Origin: Centrapalus pauciflorus
Taxonomy: Eukaryota; Streptophyta; Magnoliopsida; Asterales; Asteraceae
Direction: 5' to 3'
Assembly (NCBI GenBank): GCA_020465985.1
Contig: JAANYP010007201.1
Coordinates: 806,001 to 870,000 of the forward strand
DNA length: 64,000 nucleotides
The notes beneath the pieces are model-generated. The model was given only the letters and a program-made list of their open reading frames with translations. It made no database searches and was not told the DNA's origin. Each line of letters starts with the position of its first letter. The first letter of the stretch is position 1. The translations under genes and the position numbers were made by a program. Below are positions 48,528-61,900 of the stretch, one piece after another.

Positions 48528-49440
48528 TTAAAACAAATAGATCGATAGAGTTGTAACTCGGTTTGTTTTACCCCACCAATTTTCCAAATCCACCATTAAT
48601 TTTAGTGAAAATGAACATGATCGAATAACATATTCATTATTTCTCAACCCCACACCACAACAAATACAATAAATCGAGTCAACGTGTATCTCTCCATGAA
48701 GCAAGTTGGGTAATGTAGGAAGCCTCCCATGAAGCAGCCTCCACACAAGAAGATTAAGTTGCGTTTAGTTAACGAACACTAGTCTTTTTTCAATTTCACT
48801 TTTCAAGTTATAGTTTTCAGAAAAAACAAGGGTTTCTATAAAAAAAAGTGAAAACTTGTTTAGATGATTAAGTTTTAGTTTAAAAAAAAAAAAATAAGAT
48901 GTGTGATTATAAAATAAGAAAAATAGGATAGGTGATACAAAAGTAAAAGAGAATTAAAAAAATATAGGATATGTAATAGAAAAGTAAGAGAGGGTGTGAA
49001 AAATTGTATTTTAAAAAGTGAAATGAAAATTTATGAAATTGTTGTTAAGTAACAAGTTTTCATTTTTTTTTAAAGTGAGATGAAAATATTGAAAATTTTC
49101 GGTAACTAAACTCACCATTAGCTTTTCTAGGAACACCTCAAAGCCAACTTATATGGTCATCAATGAAAGGGCATCAAGTATAACCAATTTAAGAGATTTC
49201 ACCATGAATACACTTGATGTATTCTGAATCCAACTCTAGTTGACACTTCCTCCTAGATCATTGTACAATGCAGCAGTAAAAATGTTTTTTTTTTTTTTAA
49301 TCACAATATTAAAACCATTACGATCTGAATCAATGGATGCAATATCTTTCCACACCACCCTACAGATACAATCATGTAGACTAGTGACATAAGCCTCTAA
49401 ACATTTTGTACGTTTTATATCGGCTTTGCACAAGGGAAAC
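48528..49440 (-). pseudogene. LINE-type retrotransposon fragment (zf-RVT region), split by a MITE
   Basis: On the minus strand 48528-48754 reads VWRLLHGRLPTLPNLLHGEI followed by a CICCG...SC zinc-knuckle pattern. This is the typical C-terminal zf-RVT region of plant LINE reverse transcriptases (F-W-R-x(3)-GRLPT...CxxCG). The upstream part (49120-49440, minus) gives SWIQNTSSVFMVKSLKLV, matching the W-x-G-x-FSVKSLR block that normally lies just before it, and VWKDIASID further out. Several stops interrupt it. A MITE (48757-49117) lies exactly between the two halves. The reverse transcriptase core is absent, so this is a dead remnant. It could instead be a captured non-LTR-derived domain, but the stops argue against function. 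Confidence 0.7.
48757..49117. mobile_element. MITE with TTA duplication inserted in the LINE remnant
   Basis: 361 bp with termini AGTTGCGTTTAGTTAACGAA and, on the minus strand, TGGTGAGTTTAGTTACCGAA. It is bounded by TTA on both sides (48754-48756, 49118-49120). The TTA duplication fits the PIF/Harbinger (Tourist-type) superfamily. Removing the element and one TTA brings a well-conserved LINE segment back into one frame across the site, which strongly supports these boundaries. Related copies are at 6467 and 43250. Confidence 0.8.
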
Positions 49441-52400
49441 TTATAGATATGCTATTTATATTATGACATAGATTTTTTTGTGAATATTTTATTTGTTATA
49501 AACATTGTGAATTAACCATAAAACAGTTTTGAATATTATGAATTTTGTTGCAGACTACTGAACTCTTTTATTAACTTATAAATTTTGCTGGATTCTATGG
49601 ATTTTGTTGAATCTTTTGAATTTGTCGGATCTTATAAATCATGTTGGATACTATAAAATTTTTTTAAGCACCACTATGATCTATTTGAATTTTATAATTT
49701 TTATTGTAGACACTTTTATGAATCGTTTGAATGAATAGAATCTTGTCTTGTTGGTATAATGGAATGTTTATATGTTTTTTTTTTCATGACGAATAAATTA
49801 TTCACAACAGATTTTGTGCTGTTATTTATAATACAAAATGACAGTGGTTTGCACCATCTAGGAAATATTACTCAATGCTAGGGGTGGCAATTTCAGCCCG
49901 TTCAAGCAAACGGTTGACGACCAAAAGTCATAAATTTTACATAATTATGAATTTTTTTTTTCAAAGAACAATTTTTTTAATACACCGTTTTATAAATTTT
50001 CATTTTTTTTAAAAATTATGTTCTATCTTAGTTTTTTTACAATGGGTTCATTTTATTGTTTGACCTGTTGGGTCAAGATTCCCACCCCTACTCAATGCGT
50101 ACAAAAACTTTGACTTCTTATGTGTATAAAAATTTCAATGTAGTTATCGCGCGAGCTTTTCATTTATATTTACGTGCGTTTTACACTTATAAAGCAAATA
50201 GCATACACACGTACATACCCCTATGTTTTGGTGGGGTTGGGTTTGATGAAAATGAAAATAAAAATTAACAATAATAAGGCTTTTTTTACGTATAAAACCT
50301 CTAAATTATCATAAATTTTAAGTGTTATCGGTTATAATAGGTTGACATTGTTACATGACACACACGTAAAATCGACTTATGTGATGTCTGTGTAACATTA
50401 TATGTGGAATTTTTAAACCCAACTATTAAAAATAAAAATATTGAATTTGTAAGGAGCTTAACTAATAGTCAAATGAATCGGGATGTATAAAGTTAATATA
50501 ATCCATCAAATCCAAGCAAGTGTTTTCTCTATATCTTGTCGTTTTTTACATTTTGTGGGATATAATAACATCACTTAAAAATCTATAATTATATGCATGA
50601 TAAGATTACGTTAACTTTTTAAAAGAACTAAAATAAATGGGTGTCATATATAATATTATAGAAATAAGTATTGTCACGTGAGATTTTATTTTGTCTGAAG
50701 AAGGAACATGTCGATGTAATTTAAATTATGTATGTAAAAAAATAACATTATACGACATGTTATAGCTAGAAAAAATTTGGTCATAGGCAGGGGCGGACTC
50801 ATGTGGACTTGAGAAGTAGCACGTGTCAACGGTCCTTCGGCAAACAATCTTGTTTCATTATAAAATTTTTTACGATTTTTTGTTTGTGAATCTGTGATTT
50901 TTAAAACGTTCAACCGTGTTTTTCAAGTATTAATACATTTATTAAAACAATTGAATCAAAAAACATTTATAACCTTCAATCACATAACTAAATTATGCTA
51001 TAATTATTTGTCATTTAATGTGACAAATAAAAACCAAACAAATAACTAATAATATAAAATCCAAAATTTGTGTAGCAATTCTTTATAATTTGTTGGTTTC
51101 ATAATTATATTTAACTTTATTTTATATTGTAATGTAGATTATTTTACATTTTTACTATCTTAAATTAAATGTTACTTTGTTGACCTGACATGATCAATCA
51201 AATCAATAAAATTATAAAATCGATAACACGACTCGAATTTGTACAATCGACATCTAAAAGTAATGGGTCCACAACCGGCACTCCTAAGAAATTTTTATTT
51301 ACGGTTAAAAGAATTAGAATGATGGCGATAAGAAGGATGACGAGAGGAGAGTTTAATTATATATTATTGTTTTTCATTATAGACTCAAGAGTTAATAACT
51401 GGATCATATAGAATCATACATTAATTACAACTAAAAATGTCAAAGCAAATGAGTTTATTGTACCTAAGCTACACAACAAACAACAAGTACATATGATTGA
51501 TATCTACGTGGTTGGTTCTAAGTATTTGTATGCCCGAGAGAGAAAGAAATGTCTTTTAAAAAATTCAAATATACAACATATTATTTTTTTTTAATGCTTT
51601 TGACTTAGATAAAAAATAATTTCTTTTTAAAAATATAACACGTTATTTTTAAATAGTTTTGGTTATTTATTGAGTTGAAAAGTTAAAATTTACGTTTGTG
51701 AGTCTAATATATTACTTATTGGACTGCAAAGATAATTTAAAAAAATCATGATTTGATGTCCTAAACGGTAGCCCATGTGGCTTTTCCCTTAGAGCCGGTC
51801 CTGTATGATATCTAGGAGTTAAAGGTGGTCATGATTTTGGAATCGTCTTCGCGATTACTTAATGCTCGTGGGGTACGTTTTATGGTCTAATCAGCCTACG
51901 TACATGTCTACGTACCACGACTCCAATGGATGCCTAGAAAATTTATCATTTTATTTGAAATAAACTAATTCAAAATTTAATGCACCAATCAATTATTTAC
52001 TTTAAAAAAAAAATAAAGAAAAACAGATGCGATGATGTTTCTAAAAGGTTTGCTAATAATTATCGTCAAAGTTTTAATTAAAATAAACATTAAACCATAA
52101 ATTAAGTGTAGCTTTCATTTGACGAGAAATCTTGTGCCTATAGACTTTTTATGTTTACATGAATTACGGAGTTGCAATTTGCAACAGACATTGGTCATTT
52201 GTTTCTGGTGTGCGTCCCTTTCATTATTTCTACGCTATCAAATATTTTGCTAATATCTTTAACAAAAACAAAATGCTTTTTTTACGCAAAAAAACCTTTG
52301 CGTTGGACCATATTTGTGTTTGAAATCCTCGATTATTTTTCATTGCACAAAAAACCTCAAACGACTAAAATGTATCAAAATGAGGTTTTTTTTCTAAAAA

Positions 52401-53100
52401 AATGACTTGCAACTGATGAATTGGTTGACATCTGTTAACCAACCATTCGTTTCCGACAAACATTCTTTCCAGCGAACTCACTTGTCTTTGTTTTATTATT
52501 CAAATTCACATTTCTTGTTGATTTTTTTGTTCAAATATGTGTTGTTTTGTAGGAATTTAATTTTTTGGTGAAATTGCGGTGGTCACTGGTGACTTGTCGA
52601 TGGTGGCCTATTGACTTTCAATCGGTTACAACAGATAAGATCTCAATTCCTCAAACGACTAAAATGTATCAAAATATATATATATATAGTGGGTGTGTTT
52701 GTTTGATTTTGAGAGAGGGGGTATTTGTTTTCCTAATTTAGTTTGTGTACACGTGTGGCTAGGGCACAAAGTAATGGTTGTCTTTGGTCTTTAATTAATT
52801 GTCAAATTAAGAAAATACCATGCACATTTCATTTCATTTCATTAGGTTGATTTGACAGATACACGAAAGAGAAAAAAGACAATATTAATTGTTTTTGAAG
52901 AAAAAAACATACTAAATACATATAAACACTCTCTTTCTAAAATGTAAACATACAAAATCAAACTCTTTTGAATCCCAACATATCAACCTATCTCGTTTGA
53001 TGAATATATATCAACTACAAAATGGAGAGCTACTATACTAGCATCTTTAGTTTCAATTTATTATACCATGATTAAAGAAGTTATAGCGTGTGTATATATA
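49441..53100. other. Intergenic with fragments of the Mutator-like MITE family
   Basis: No gene is recognised. Pieces at 50278-50420 (TTTTTTACGTATAAAACCTC, GGTTATAATAGGTTGACATTG, ACACACACGT) and 52274-52420 (TTTTTTACGCAAAAAAACC, GACCATATTTGTGTTTGAAA) match the arms of the element at 9980-10930. Phrases such as GGGGCGGACTCATG (50791) and AGAGCCGGTCCTGTATG (51791) look like transposon ends but were not paired. Confidence 0.45.
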
Positions 53101-53762
53101 GGGTCGGGATCAATGGGGTATCATGTTAGATTTGGGAATCGGAGTCCACCCATGTATGGTTATAAGTAAGAAAGGGAAATATAGTCAATTATGTTTATCT
53201 TAATTAATAGATGACAACTAATGAATTAATAACTCTCTTAAATATAGGGATTTACTTGCATAACAATAACTTTAATAAATTTCAAAATGGGTTTTAATGA
53301 ACATATTCAATCGGATTCAACAATCGGTCGGATTGTACAATGGGTTTTAGTGAACTTGTTCAACCGGATGTGTCAAATAAAGATATTTATTATTTCATTA
53401 AACCGTTCGTGAATGTTCAATCTCATATACACGTTATTGAACATGTGCGATCGGGGTTTATTGTGTTTTTAGTCGTTGTTAACCCTTTTGATGATAAACC
53501 AATATTGACGGTATTGAACATGTTCAATCGTGGTTTGTGGTGTGTGTAGTCGATGAGTTCCATTTTGGTGATAAATCAAGATTTATGGTGTGTCATCATA
53601 GAATCTTCGATTCCATTTAAAATTTTCAATATCGATTTTACCCCCAACACTAATTAATGTGGGAAAGAATTTTAAGCAAAATTTATATTTTATTTAATGA
53701 TTTTAATGATAAATGATTCTTCGATACTCCGGTCTAACATGGTACCTCATTGATATTGAATC
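53101..53762. mobile_element. Microsatellite-bounded TIR element (ATCAATGGGGTAYCATGTTAGA family)
   Basis: Left end GGGATCAATGGGGTATCATG, then TTAGA. Right end on the minus strand ATATCAATGAGGTACCATGT, then TAGACCGGAGTATCG. The TIR is about 35 bp with mismatches. It follows GTGTGTATATATA and runs into (TG)n at 53763. The interior (53280-53560) repeats GAACATGTTCAATCGG-like units on the palindrome GAACATGTTC. Short frames are repeat translations. Confidence 0.7.
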
Positions 53763-53788
53763 TGTGTGTGTGTGTGTGTGTGTGTGTG
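53763..53788. repeat. (TG)n microsatellite between elements
   Basis: About 26 bases of TG repeat joining the element on its left to the GTTCAAGTGAGTACC element on its right. Confidence 0.9.
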
Positions 53789-54190
53789 TTCAAGTGAGTA
53801 CCACTTATAATACAGCGCACCAGAAGGTATCACCCTTAAAACTATTTTTTTTCATAAACATGTTTTAAATAATATTACACAAATGATATATAAAATTCAT
53901 GCACATTCAGTCATCCTAAGTGCATGAAATCATGCATCACATAAATGCAAGTTCACATATACAAAATTATGCAAGTGTACGTTCACATCATGTCAATAAA
54001 TTTGTTAACTTAGTATTGAAATTGAGCTTCTTATTTTTTAATACATTAATTTACTATTATCATACTAGTTTGAAGTCATATATAAAGCTTATGAAAATGT
54101 GAATGTAATTTGTTCGGCTAAACTTAAATGAACGAACATGAAGATAACATCGTTTGTGTTCGTTCGGTTCATTTATAATCCTACCGAGAG
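53789..54190 (+). mobile_element. Microsatellite-bounded element, GTTCAAGYGAGTACC family
   Basis: Starts GTTCAAGTGAGTACCACTT and continues CACCAGAAGGTATCACCCTTAAAACTATTTTTTTTCATAA, parallel to the element at 63550 (GTTCAAGCGAGTACCAAATC, ...TACCAGAGGTACAAACTCTTAAAAAC). The interior has GTGTACGTTCACATC and TTCACAT words. The right end was not found. Confidence 0.5.
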
Positions 54191-55028
54191 GTTTACGGTA
54201 GCATCCTACTCATGGTTATCAGGGTACTAAGCTGGAGAGTTTATTTTATTAATTGTGTGTGTACCAACAATGATTTTTTAAATTCTTGTGCATTTCAGAT
54301 ACTCAGACAAAGCCTAGAGATTTATACGGCACTAGTAGAGATCTATCATGTTAAGTTGATATTAGTAGACTACTTCTGTAAGTAGTCTAATTATTTTGGA
54401 ATACAACGTACTTGTCGATCTTTTATGATTATATAGTGTTGTTGACTAGATGTTTTAATAAAACTGGTTTTTGTCATGTCGTACGATGCATTAACTATAT
54501 TTTGGATGATTCTCTTTGATGATTAATAGTATAATACATCAATGTCGTAGTAATACAGATGATCTGATATTTAGTTATAAAAGTGGGTATTGATAATCTC
54601 TTACATTTTTTCCCCTGACATGTTTATTTTTATATCAATTATTGAATTAAAATAATATTAACCACTTCAATTATCATAATATCTTTATAAAATATCTTAT
54701 ACCTATGTTTCACATTGTTTCATCAAATCTTTCATAAAACATTTATGATTCACATTTACTTTAGTTTTTTATTTCAAAATGATGCTATTATTTCAATTTA
54801 TTAAGATTTGTAATGAAAGAATTTTTATAAAATATATTAAATTGTTTCATATATATCCTCATGCTTTACATTGAATAACCATTCTGGTAATTAAGATTTT
54901 TTTTAATGGTCTCTAATAATTGAGTGAATTTTAATTTTATTTATTCTAGAATTATTATCAAAATATTAAATAAATATAATTGACACATACAAAACTGGAT
55001 ATATTTATAACAGATACATATATTTTTA

Positions 55029-55112
<84 letters not shown>

Positions 55113-55910
55113 TTGAACCGAGTTGTGATCTTGAATGGTATTAAATTTGAAAAAACTCAATCAACTTTTTTATTTTCTTAATTAAGTCTCTAGACTTTTT
55201 TTTTCAATTGTTTGTCCTAAACTATGTTTGTCTTATTCGAAAGTATATATTTTTTACCGGCTAACGAATTAAACGGGCAAATTACTTTTGAATAAGAAAA
55301 ACATAGTTTAGGAACAAACAATTGAAAAAAAAAAGTTTAGAAAGTTGATCTCGAAAATAAATAAAGTTGATGGGATTTTCTTTAATTATTGGTATAGTGC
55401 TCATGTATGTTTAAACTAAAGCAAGGCCAGCTCCAGTCACTCGCAAACAGGGTAACAGCAATCATACTTGCTTTTAGAGGTTAACTAAGAATCTTCCATG
55501 GCCCACAGCTGTCAACTTAAGCATGTTCCAGTTCCAACCAAGAATCTTCTATATGGAAAGAGAAAAAAAAAAAAAAAAAAACTGTGTTTCTATTGGGTAA
55601 GGTAACAAGACAAGTCTCAAGTTAAAAACATTTACAAGCGCTATAACTCAGTAAAAGGAATGGTGTTTATATCTATCTACCAGAAGCCTATTAGAATGTT
55701 ACAATTCACCAGGATCACATATGGAAAAAGAAGAATCTATACCAGCCCTAACGCCTTTTTGGGCAAGGCATTTGAACTATTCCAGAGGACCTAAAATCTG
55801 ATGAAAATCAAAACTATGCTTGCCAGCCACCACATTTCTTCATCAAAATTGCATGTCGCTAGAAGGGTGCGGCAACAATCCAGACAATTTTTCAATCATG
55901 AATTGAAGGT
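54191..55910. other. Intergenic; (TA)n at 55030-55109; right end grades into SIZ1 3' UTR
   Basis: AT-rich sequence without a gene. A pure (TA)n tract of about 80 bases lies at 55030-55109. A perfect-looking inverted pair CTAAACTATGTTT...ATTCGAAAGTA / AACATAGTTTAG (55212-55310) forms a small foldback. From about 55430 the composition rises and probably includes the SIZ1 3' UTR. Confidence 0.45.
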
Positions 55911-58900
55911 TTACCTCTCTTCCCCAGAATCTGATTCAATAGATAGATACAGTCTACGTTTTTGACGAGGAAACGAGAAAGAATTGTCGGATCTTTCCCT
56001 GGTAGTTTTATCAATTCTACCACCGCTCATTCCAAGAAGCAAAGAAGCTGCAGACGCACAAAGGAATGAATTAGCACACACCCCAGACCCAGATAATGAG
56101 ATATTGCAAAAAAATGAACGAGGCCCAGAAATTAACTCCTTATGAGCACCCCCAGGGTTTTAAAAAATAGCAATTAAGAAGAGATTAATGCAATGTGATG
56201 CATTAATCTCTCTCTTCAAATGATATTTTACCCAAATATGCATTAAATTTGATCTGCTGGAGCAACAAGTTTCCTAGCGGCTTAAAAAGGAAGAAGTCAA
56301 CAAAAAGGGATATACCAGTATCTGCTAATGAATCCAATGCGCCATCCTTGGTTGGTGGATGCTGTCTTGAATTTAATCTACTTGCAGCAGCATCAGGTTC
56401 ATAATGGACCCCACTGTCGCTGTCTCCGCCGCCTAACCTGAGAGATATCCAATCATCATTGCGGAAACCATTTGACATGGTTGGCTGATCAGTCAACTCA
56501 ACCTGTTCTGTTGCTTCTGATGGTCTTGTAGGTAGAAAGAGCTGAAGCGAGGGATCATCGCCTCCAAAAGACAAAGGATTATCAACCAACCCATCGTTTA
56601 TATCAGCATTTATAGATTGGTGTCGTGAAGAATCAGGGATAAGTGCTGCAGAACCCATGGAAGTCTCGGCAGCCACTGTGTAGCCACCCAATGAGGTAGG
56701 ACAACTGAGTGGACCGTGATGAGCATCAACTAAGGCATCTGTGGGATCTGCATCTGAACCAAATAACTGAAAGGTAGGTGCTCCATGATTACCAGCAGGT
56801 AAAGACCAGAAGGGCACCCCAAAATCATCATCACTGGTATTGAATAGACCAAGGCATGAACTTCCCCCCACAACAAGAGAAGTATCTTCATGATGCGACT
56901 CTGGAATCCCATGGGGAAGACTAGGAAAAGCAACACTTCCAGCATCTGTATTATTGTTCTTATAGATTTGTCCAGAAGAAATCAAGTTTTCAGCCTCTTC
57001 TTCTGAATCGCTGAGAACAATAATTTCTGCATCTCCTGCTGCAACCGAAAGGTTTCGGTCAGTAAAACCATGGCCTGTATCGATGTTCAATGAAAGTGAA
57101 TCAAGATCAGCCCCATTGGTGGTAGTGTAATCAAAGTGCCCACCACCCTCCTGATTGACGCTGGTGTCTTCACCATCCCTACCACTGCCAGTGGCACTGC
57201 TGCTCATTGGAATAACGTTATGACCGTTCATAAAATTTTCTGGTAGCTTACTACCAGAAGAAAGTGAATGCAAATTTTCCGGTTTTCTGACTTCCCAAAC
57301 CCCATTTTTATTTTTCTTCATTCCAAGCTTTAACCCCGTATGACCTTCAGATGCGCCTTCTTGTTTAGCCTGTTTTAGAGCTTCGGCCTTGGGTTTAGAC
57401 TCCACTTCCATGGGTGCACACAGAGTACCATCAGGTAAATGCCACTTCCCAAGATCTCCTAGACTCCTGCGGTCATCATCTGCCTTGGCACGCCAAGAAC
57501 CATCTGGCTTCACCTCAATTTCTGCCACGTCCTCCCCACAACTACGCATCTTCATCGAAAGAGAAAATATAACATCTAGTTGGCACATCATTAGAGAACA
57601 CAACAAACAATCCATAATCAAATATGTATTCCAAGTGCTACCTTAGATGTGATACGAGTAAAATATGGGTCAATAATGACATTCTCCAAAGCGTAATTCT
57701 TGAGACAAATGGGGCATTGCCACTGCAGCCAATCCGAAAAGAGAGAAAAAAATTCAATAATAGTACAGAAAAAAAAATTTGGGGGTGGGGTGGGTGGGTT
57801 TGTGACAGAGTAAACCAGAAAATCTGTTATAAGAGCTGTATAAAGCCGCTTGCCTTACGAGACCGTTGATTCATTTCCACAAACACTTCAAGATCAAAAC
57901 AGCCCATGTGAGCGCAAGGTTTGAATCTTCCAGCAATTTTCATTCTTGAACCGCTCATCTGTACCATACAAATGTAATCAAAATCATCAACTAAGATTAC
58001 AAAAAGCACACCAAGAAATAACATAAAGACATTCACTAAATTGCTAAAAACTGCAAACAGGTATCGACAAAAATCCCAGAAAGATATCCACAATGCCCTA
58101 CTAAAACTTGGGACATATAACTGCTTGCTAGCCCATTCTAGTAACTAATGTTTATTATGGTGATAAGAGTAATATCCATTTGAGCCAGATAAACTTCCAA
58201 AAATAGTTACAGATTGAGATGGTTGCAGTTGAAAAAAAGTATGTGATGAAGTCACCATATAAAAGTGCTCACAGGAATTTAGTAGTATTCACTTGAGTGA
58301 TGTGACGATCATTCAGATGCCACTGGTGGTTATATATGTCAAGAAACGTAAAATAGGAAAAATGACAAACCAAGCATCAAAGCAACGAGAACAAACTTTT
58401 TGTCATCTTTTCGTAAAACTATATTGGGACTAACTTGTCACAGAGCCGATTAAGATATATATTAGAGAACACATGAGGCTGCAACAACAGTAACATGCAC
58501 AACTCTTAACCCTGAAATCAGCACATAGCTTGGCCAATTAGGCAAGACAACATAGCACTAGCACATCACACTCAAGAGTTACGATACGCATATCCACTGT
58601 GGCGCCCATAACAAAACATCAAACATTCTGCAGTTGCCAACTTGGGGTGCATTACAAGCATCAAGACATCAAAGAAATGTTGCTTACCGGACAACGTAGA
58701 TTAACCGGTATAGAATCAGCAACAACCTCCAGATCACTATCACTGTCGGCATTTTCTGTGGCAGCCCCACCTCCAACACAGCGACGAACACGTGCAAGAG
58801 CATCTTCAAATTGCTCACCATCAGACTCTTTGGGAATAAGGTTGAGAATCTATTGGAAGTAGAATTGACAAAAAGAATAGCATGGCAGTAAAAAAAAACA

Positions 58901-61900
58901 GAATTAATTTTCCTCGGACATAGATATCACCCTCAAGTCCTATCATAAACGCTAAATCTCAAGTTGAACTTATGATATACATCATGATTTAACAGCCATG
59001 ATAAGTCACAGCAAAAAAAAATCCAAAATCAAGAACAGAACAATTACATAAAAATGAAGAAGAGAGATTTGGATAATCAAAGGGATATCTGAATGAAGCA
59101 TACGCTGAATAGCAGAGTGTAAAGATCAACACTCTCAATTTGACCCACCAAATTATTAAAATTTTAATATTTAATAAGATTTCCATAACGGTAATCAGGA
59201 CTTGCACAAGCAAAGCACCAAGCTAAAAATGAGCCATCGGAATTGGCAGTCTGTTTTCCAAGGCTAGATAAATTTATAAATAAAAGTAAATCCAATTCAA
59301 CCATAATTATAACAAAATATCAAGTCACATAATTATATCAAAATGTCATTACTAGTATATTAATTCTAAACAATTGACCTGGAACAAACAATAAAGTAAA
59401 TGAACACAGAAAGTGTAAATAGTCTAATCGAACATATAACATATTGTGTCACTTATCATCACTATATATCGCCTAAATTAACCAGGTTTACACCTAAATT
59501 AACCTATGTAGTACTTGACATCAAAGTCTAGGGTATCTCTGGTAGCCACAGTTTTCCATGGGTACGCCACAACTTCATAATCCCCTGCTTCATATGGTAT
59601 GCCATCCATACTATGTTTATATACATGATGCTCAAGCCTTCCAAAAGCATCCCACTTTATAGTTTAAAGAGAACTTAAGGACTATTTTCTATTACCAATT
59701 TTTAAGGTCAGTTTAAGTACAACCTATTAAAGTAAGGGTTTACATGATTGTTAGAAAAATGGGAGGTAACCTAAACACATAAATTTGACTTGATGAGTTC
59801 TTTTTACAAAGAAAACTTTGTGCAGTGGACTCTTTCTTTGGGGAGGAAGTATTACTAACCACCACCATAGTAAATAATATTGTTACAACATTATTATTAC
59901 TGTTAGAGAAAGCCGCCTTCTGTTAAGTAGACCACAAATATTTTTCAAAAGATAAGGTGTTATCTGCAGATATTGCTACTCTACAACAGTCATAATGTAG
60001 CAGACATGTCACATTGATTCTTCTCTCTAACACCCACACATACAGCTGACTCTCCATTTGACCAGGGTGTGCTGTCCCAAAATCTATTTGAAACAAAATT
60101 ACAATTTAAGACAATGTTCCAAACAAACACTCTCAAGAGCTGCTACAAAACAAAAAAGGATGGCAAAGAGCTAACATATAATACGGAAATAAAAGCCTAA
60201 AACCCTCAAAAGGATTTTACTTCCATTAAGACAACATGAAACATGATAACCACATGTACCGAAATACTACAATTGGCACGATTAACAAAAAACCATCCTG
60301 ATTTGAGTGAGACTCCCACCTGTTGAACTGTGCGCCGTTTCACAATCCGGACACCAAAACAGAACACACGAGAATCGCAGCCTGTTAAGGAAATTTTATT
60401 AATTCCGTCTCGAGTGCATGGTGTAATCTGACCAAAAAAGGAAAAAACACCAAGTAAAACACATTAACAAAATAAAGACATGTAAAGATATATCAGAAAT
60501 TAAACATTAATTTCTGAAACTATGTGTCTCCCTCTATCGTCCCTCCAAGTAGTTGGCCAGAAAAAACATATATAAGAAGCTTTCTTATCATAAACACTCT
60601 AGAACAGCAAGCCTCTAAGGCTAAGCAGTGGCATGGCATTTGAACGTAATTCATGGCTAACTTTTCTCTACAGAATATGAACTTACAATAGGACCATCAT
60701 CACGGCCATTGGCACCCAGCAATTGAGAGCCAGGTCTATTTATTGCACGAACTGGCACACCTGTCCGTTAACATAGACAAACAAGAGCATGGTAAGGCAT
60801 ATATTAAAGCTACAAAGAACATGATATTGACTGGTCTCGGTCCAAAGAAATTGATAGTAAATATTTACACAGGCGCCAGCCACAGTTCAAATTCTCTCAG
60901 AAATCATGTTATATCAAGAGAAAGAAATTAGATAAATGCATACCATTGATTTGTAGGTCTGAAAATTGTGGCCATTGCATCCTAAATGAAACCTTGTCAT
61001 TCAGAAGCATACACCAGGCCTACAAATATATAATCAGCCACTTCAATCCTTAACGTTTGATCACGTGTTTATTAAAAAGAAAACTTATATAACTAACCTG
61101 CACATCATACTCTGATTTCACCAACAATTCCCTGTCAGCTCTTGTAAGTTGAAAAGTTTTTTCAACGTTTTGCATAGGAATTGTGCTGAAAAATCAAGCC
61201 AAACATAATTAAAATGGAAGAATGCTTAGATATGCATTAAAGAACACAAGAGCAGATGGCATACAACTAGGACCATAGGTTCTATAAAATGAAGCAAGAC
61301 TACTTACTATACATGCCATATATGTAAAAAAAAAAAAAAAAAAGATTTGATTTCTTCGTAAACATTCTGCTACAAATTAATAGCCTGCTCAAGTAAATTC
61401 CCCCCAAGCTTTTGCCCACATAGAGCATTTTTAGAAAACACAGAACAAAGAAGTCAAACTTACCCATCTGCTGGGGGATTTGCGATAGTCAGCTTCACAG
61501 GACATAGAGGATGTGCCACTGTAAGCCAGAACCTGAATGAGTGAACGTTCAATAGAAACATCAGTTGCAATTTTATATTAAACAGGCAATTAAAGGGAGA
61601 GACAGAGAGATGAAGGCAATGGTGAAGCTGAACCAATCAGATGAGCTATTTAAGCTTGCAATTATTATTTACGCATAGGTCACATTTTAAAAAAGATCCG
61701 ATAAATGACTTCATGTTGGCCTGTCCTATCCAGCCTATGTGTGTTGTGTACCAAAAAGAAAAGAATGAAAGAAGTAGATGCATAGTGCACATATGTGATA
61801 CATACGATAGCCTGGTTAGAGTAATTTTGGAGATAACATATATACATGAAATGCAAAAGGGCCATGCGATATGCCGATATGGACCATAAGCACGTCTGAG

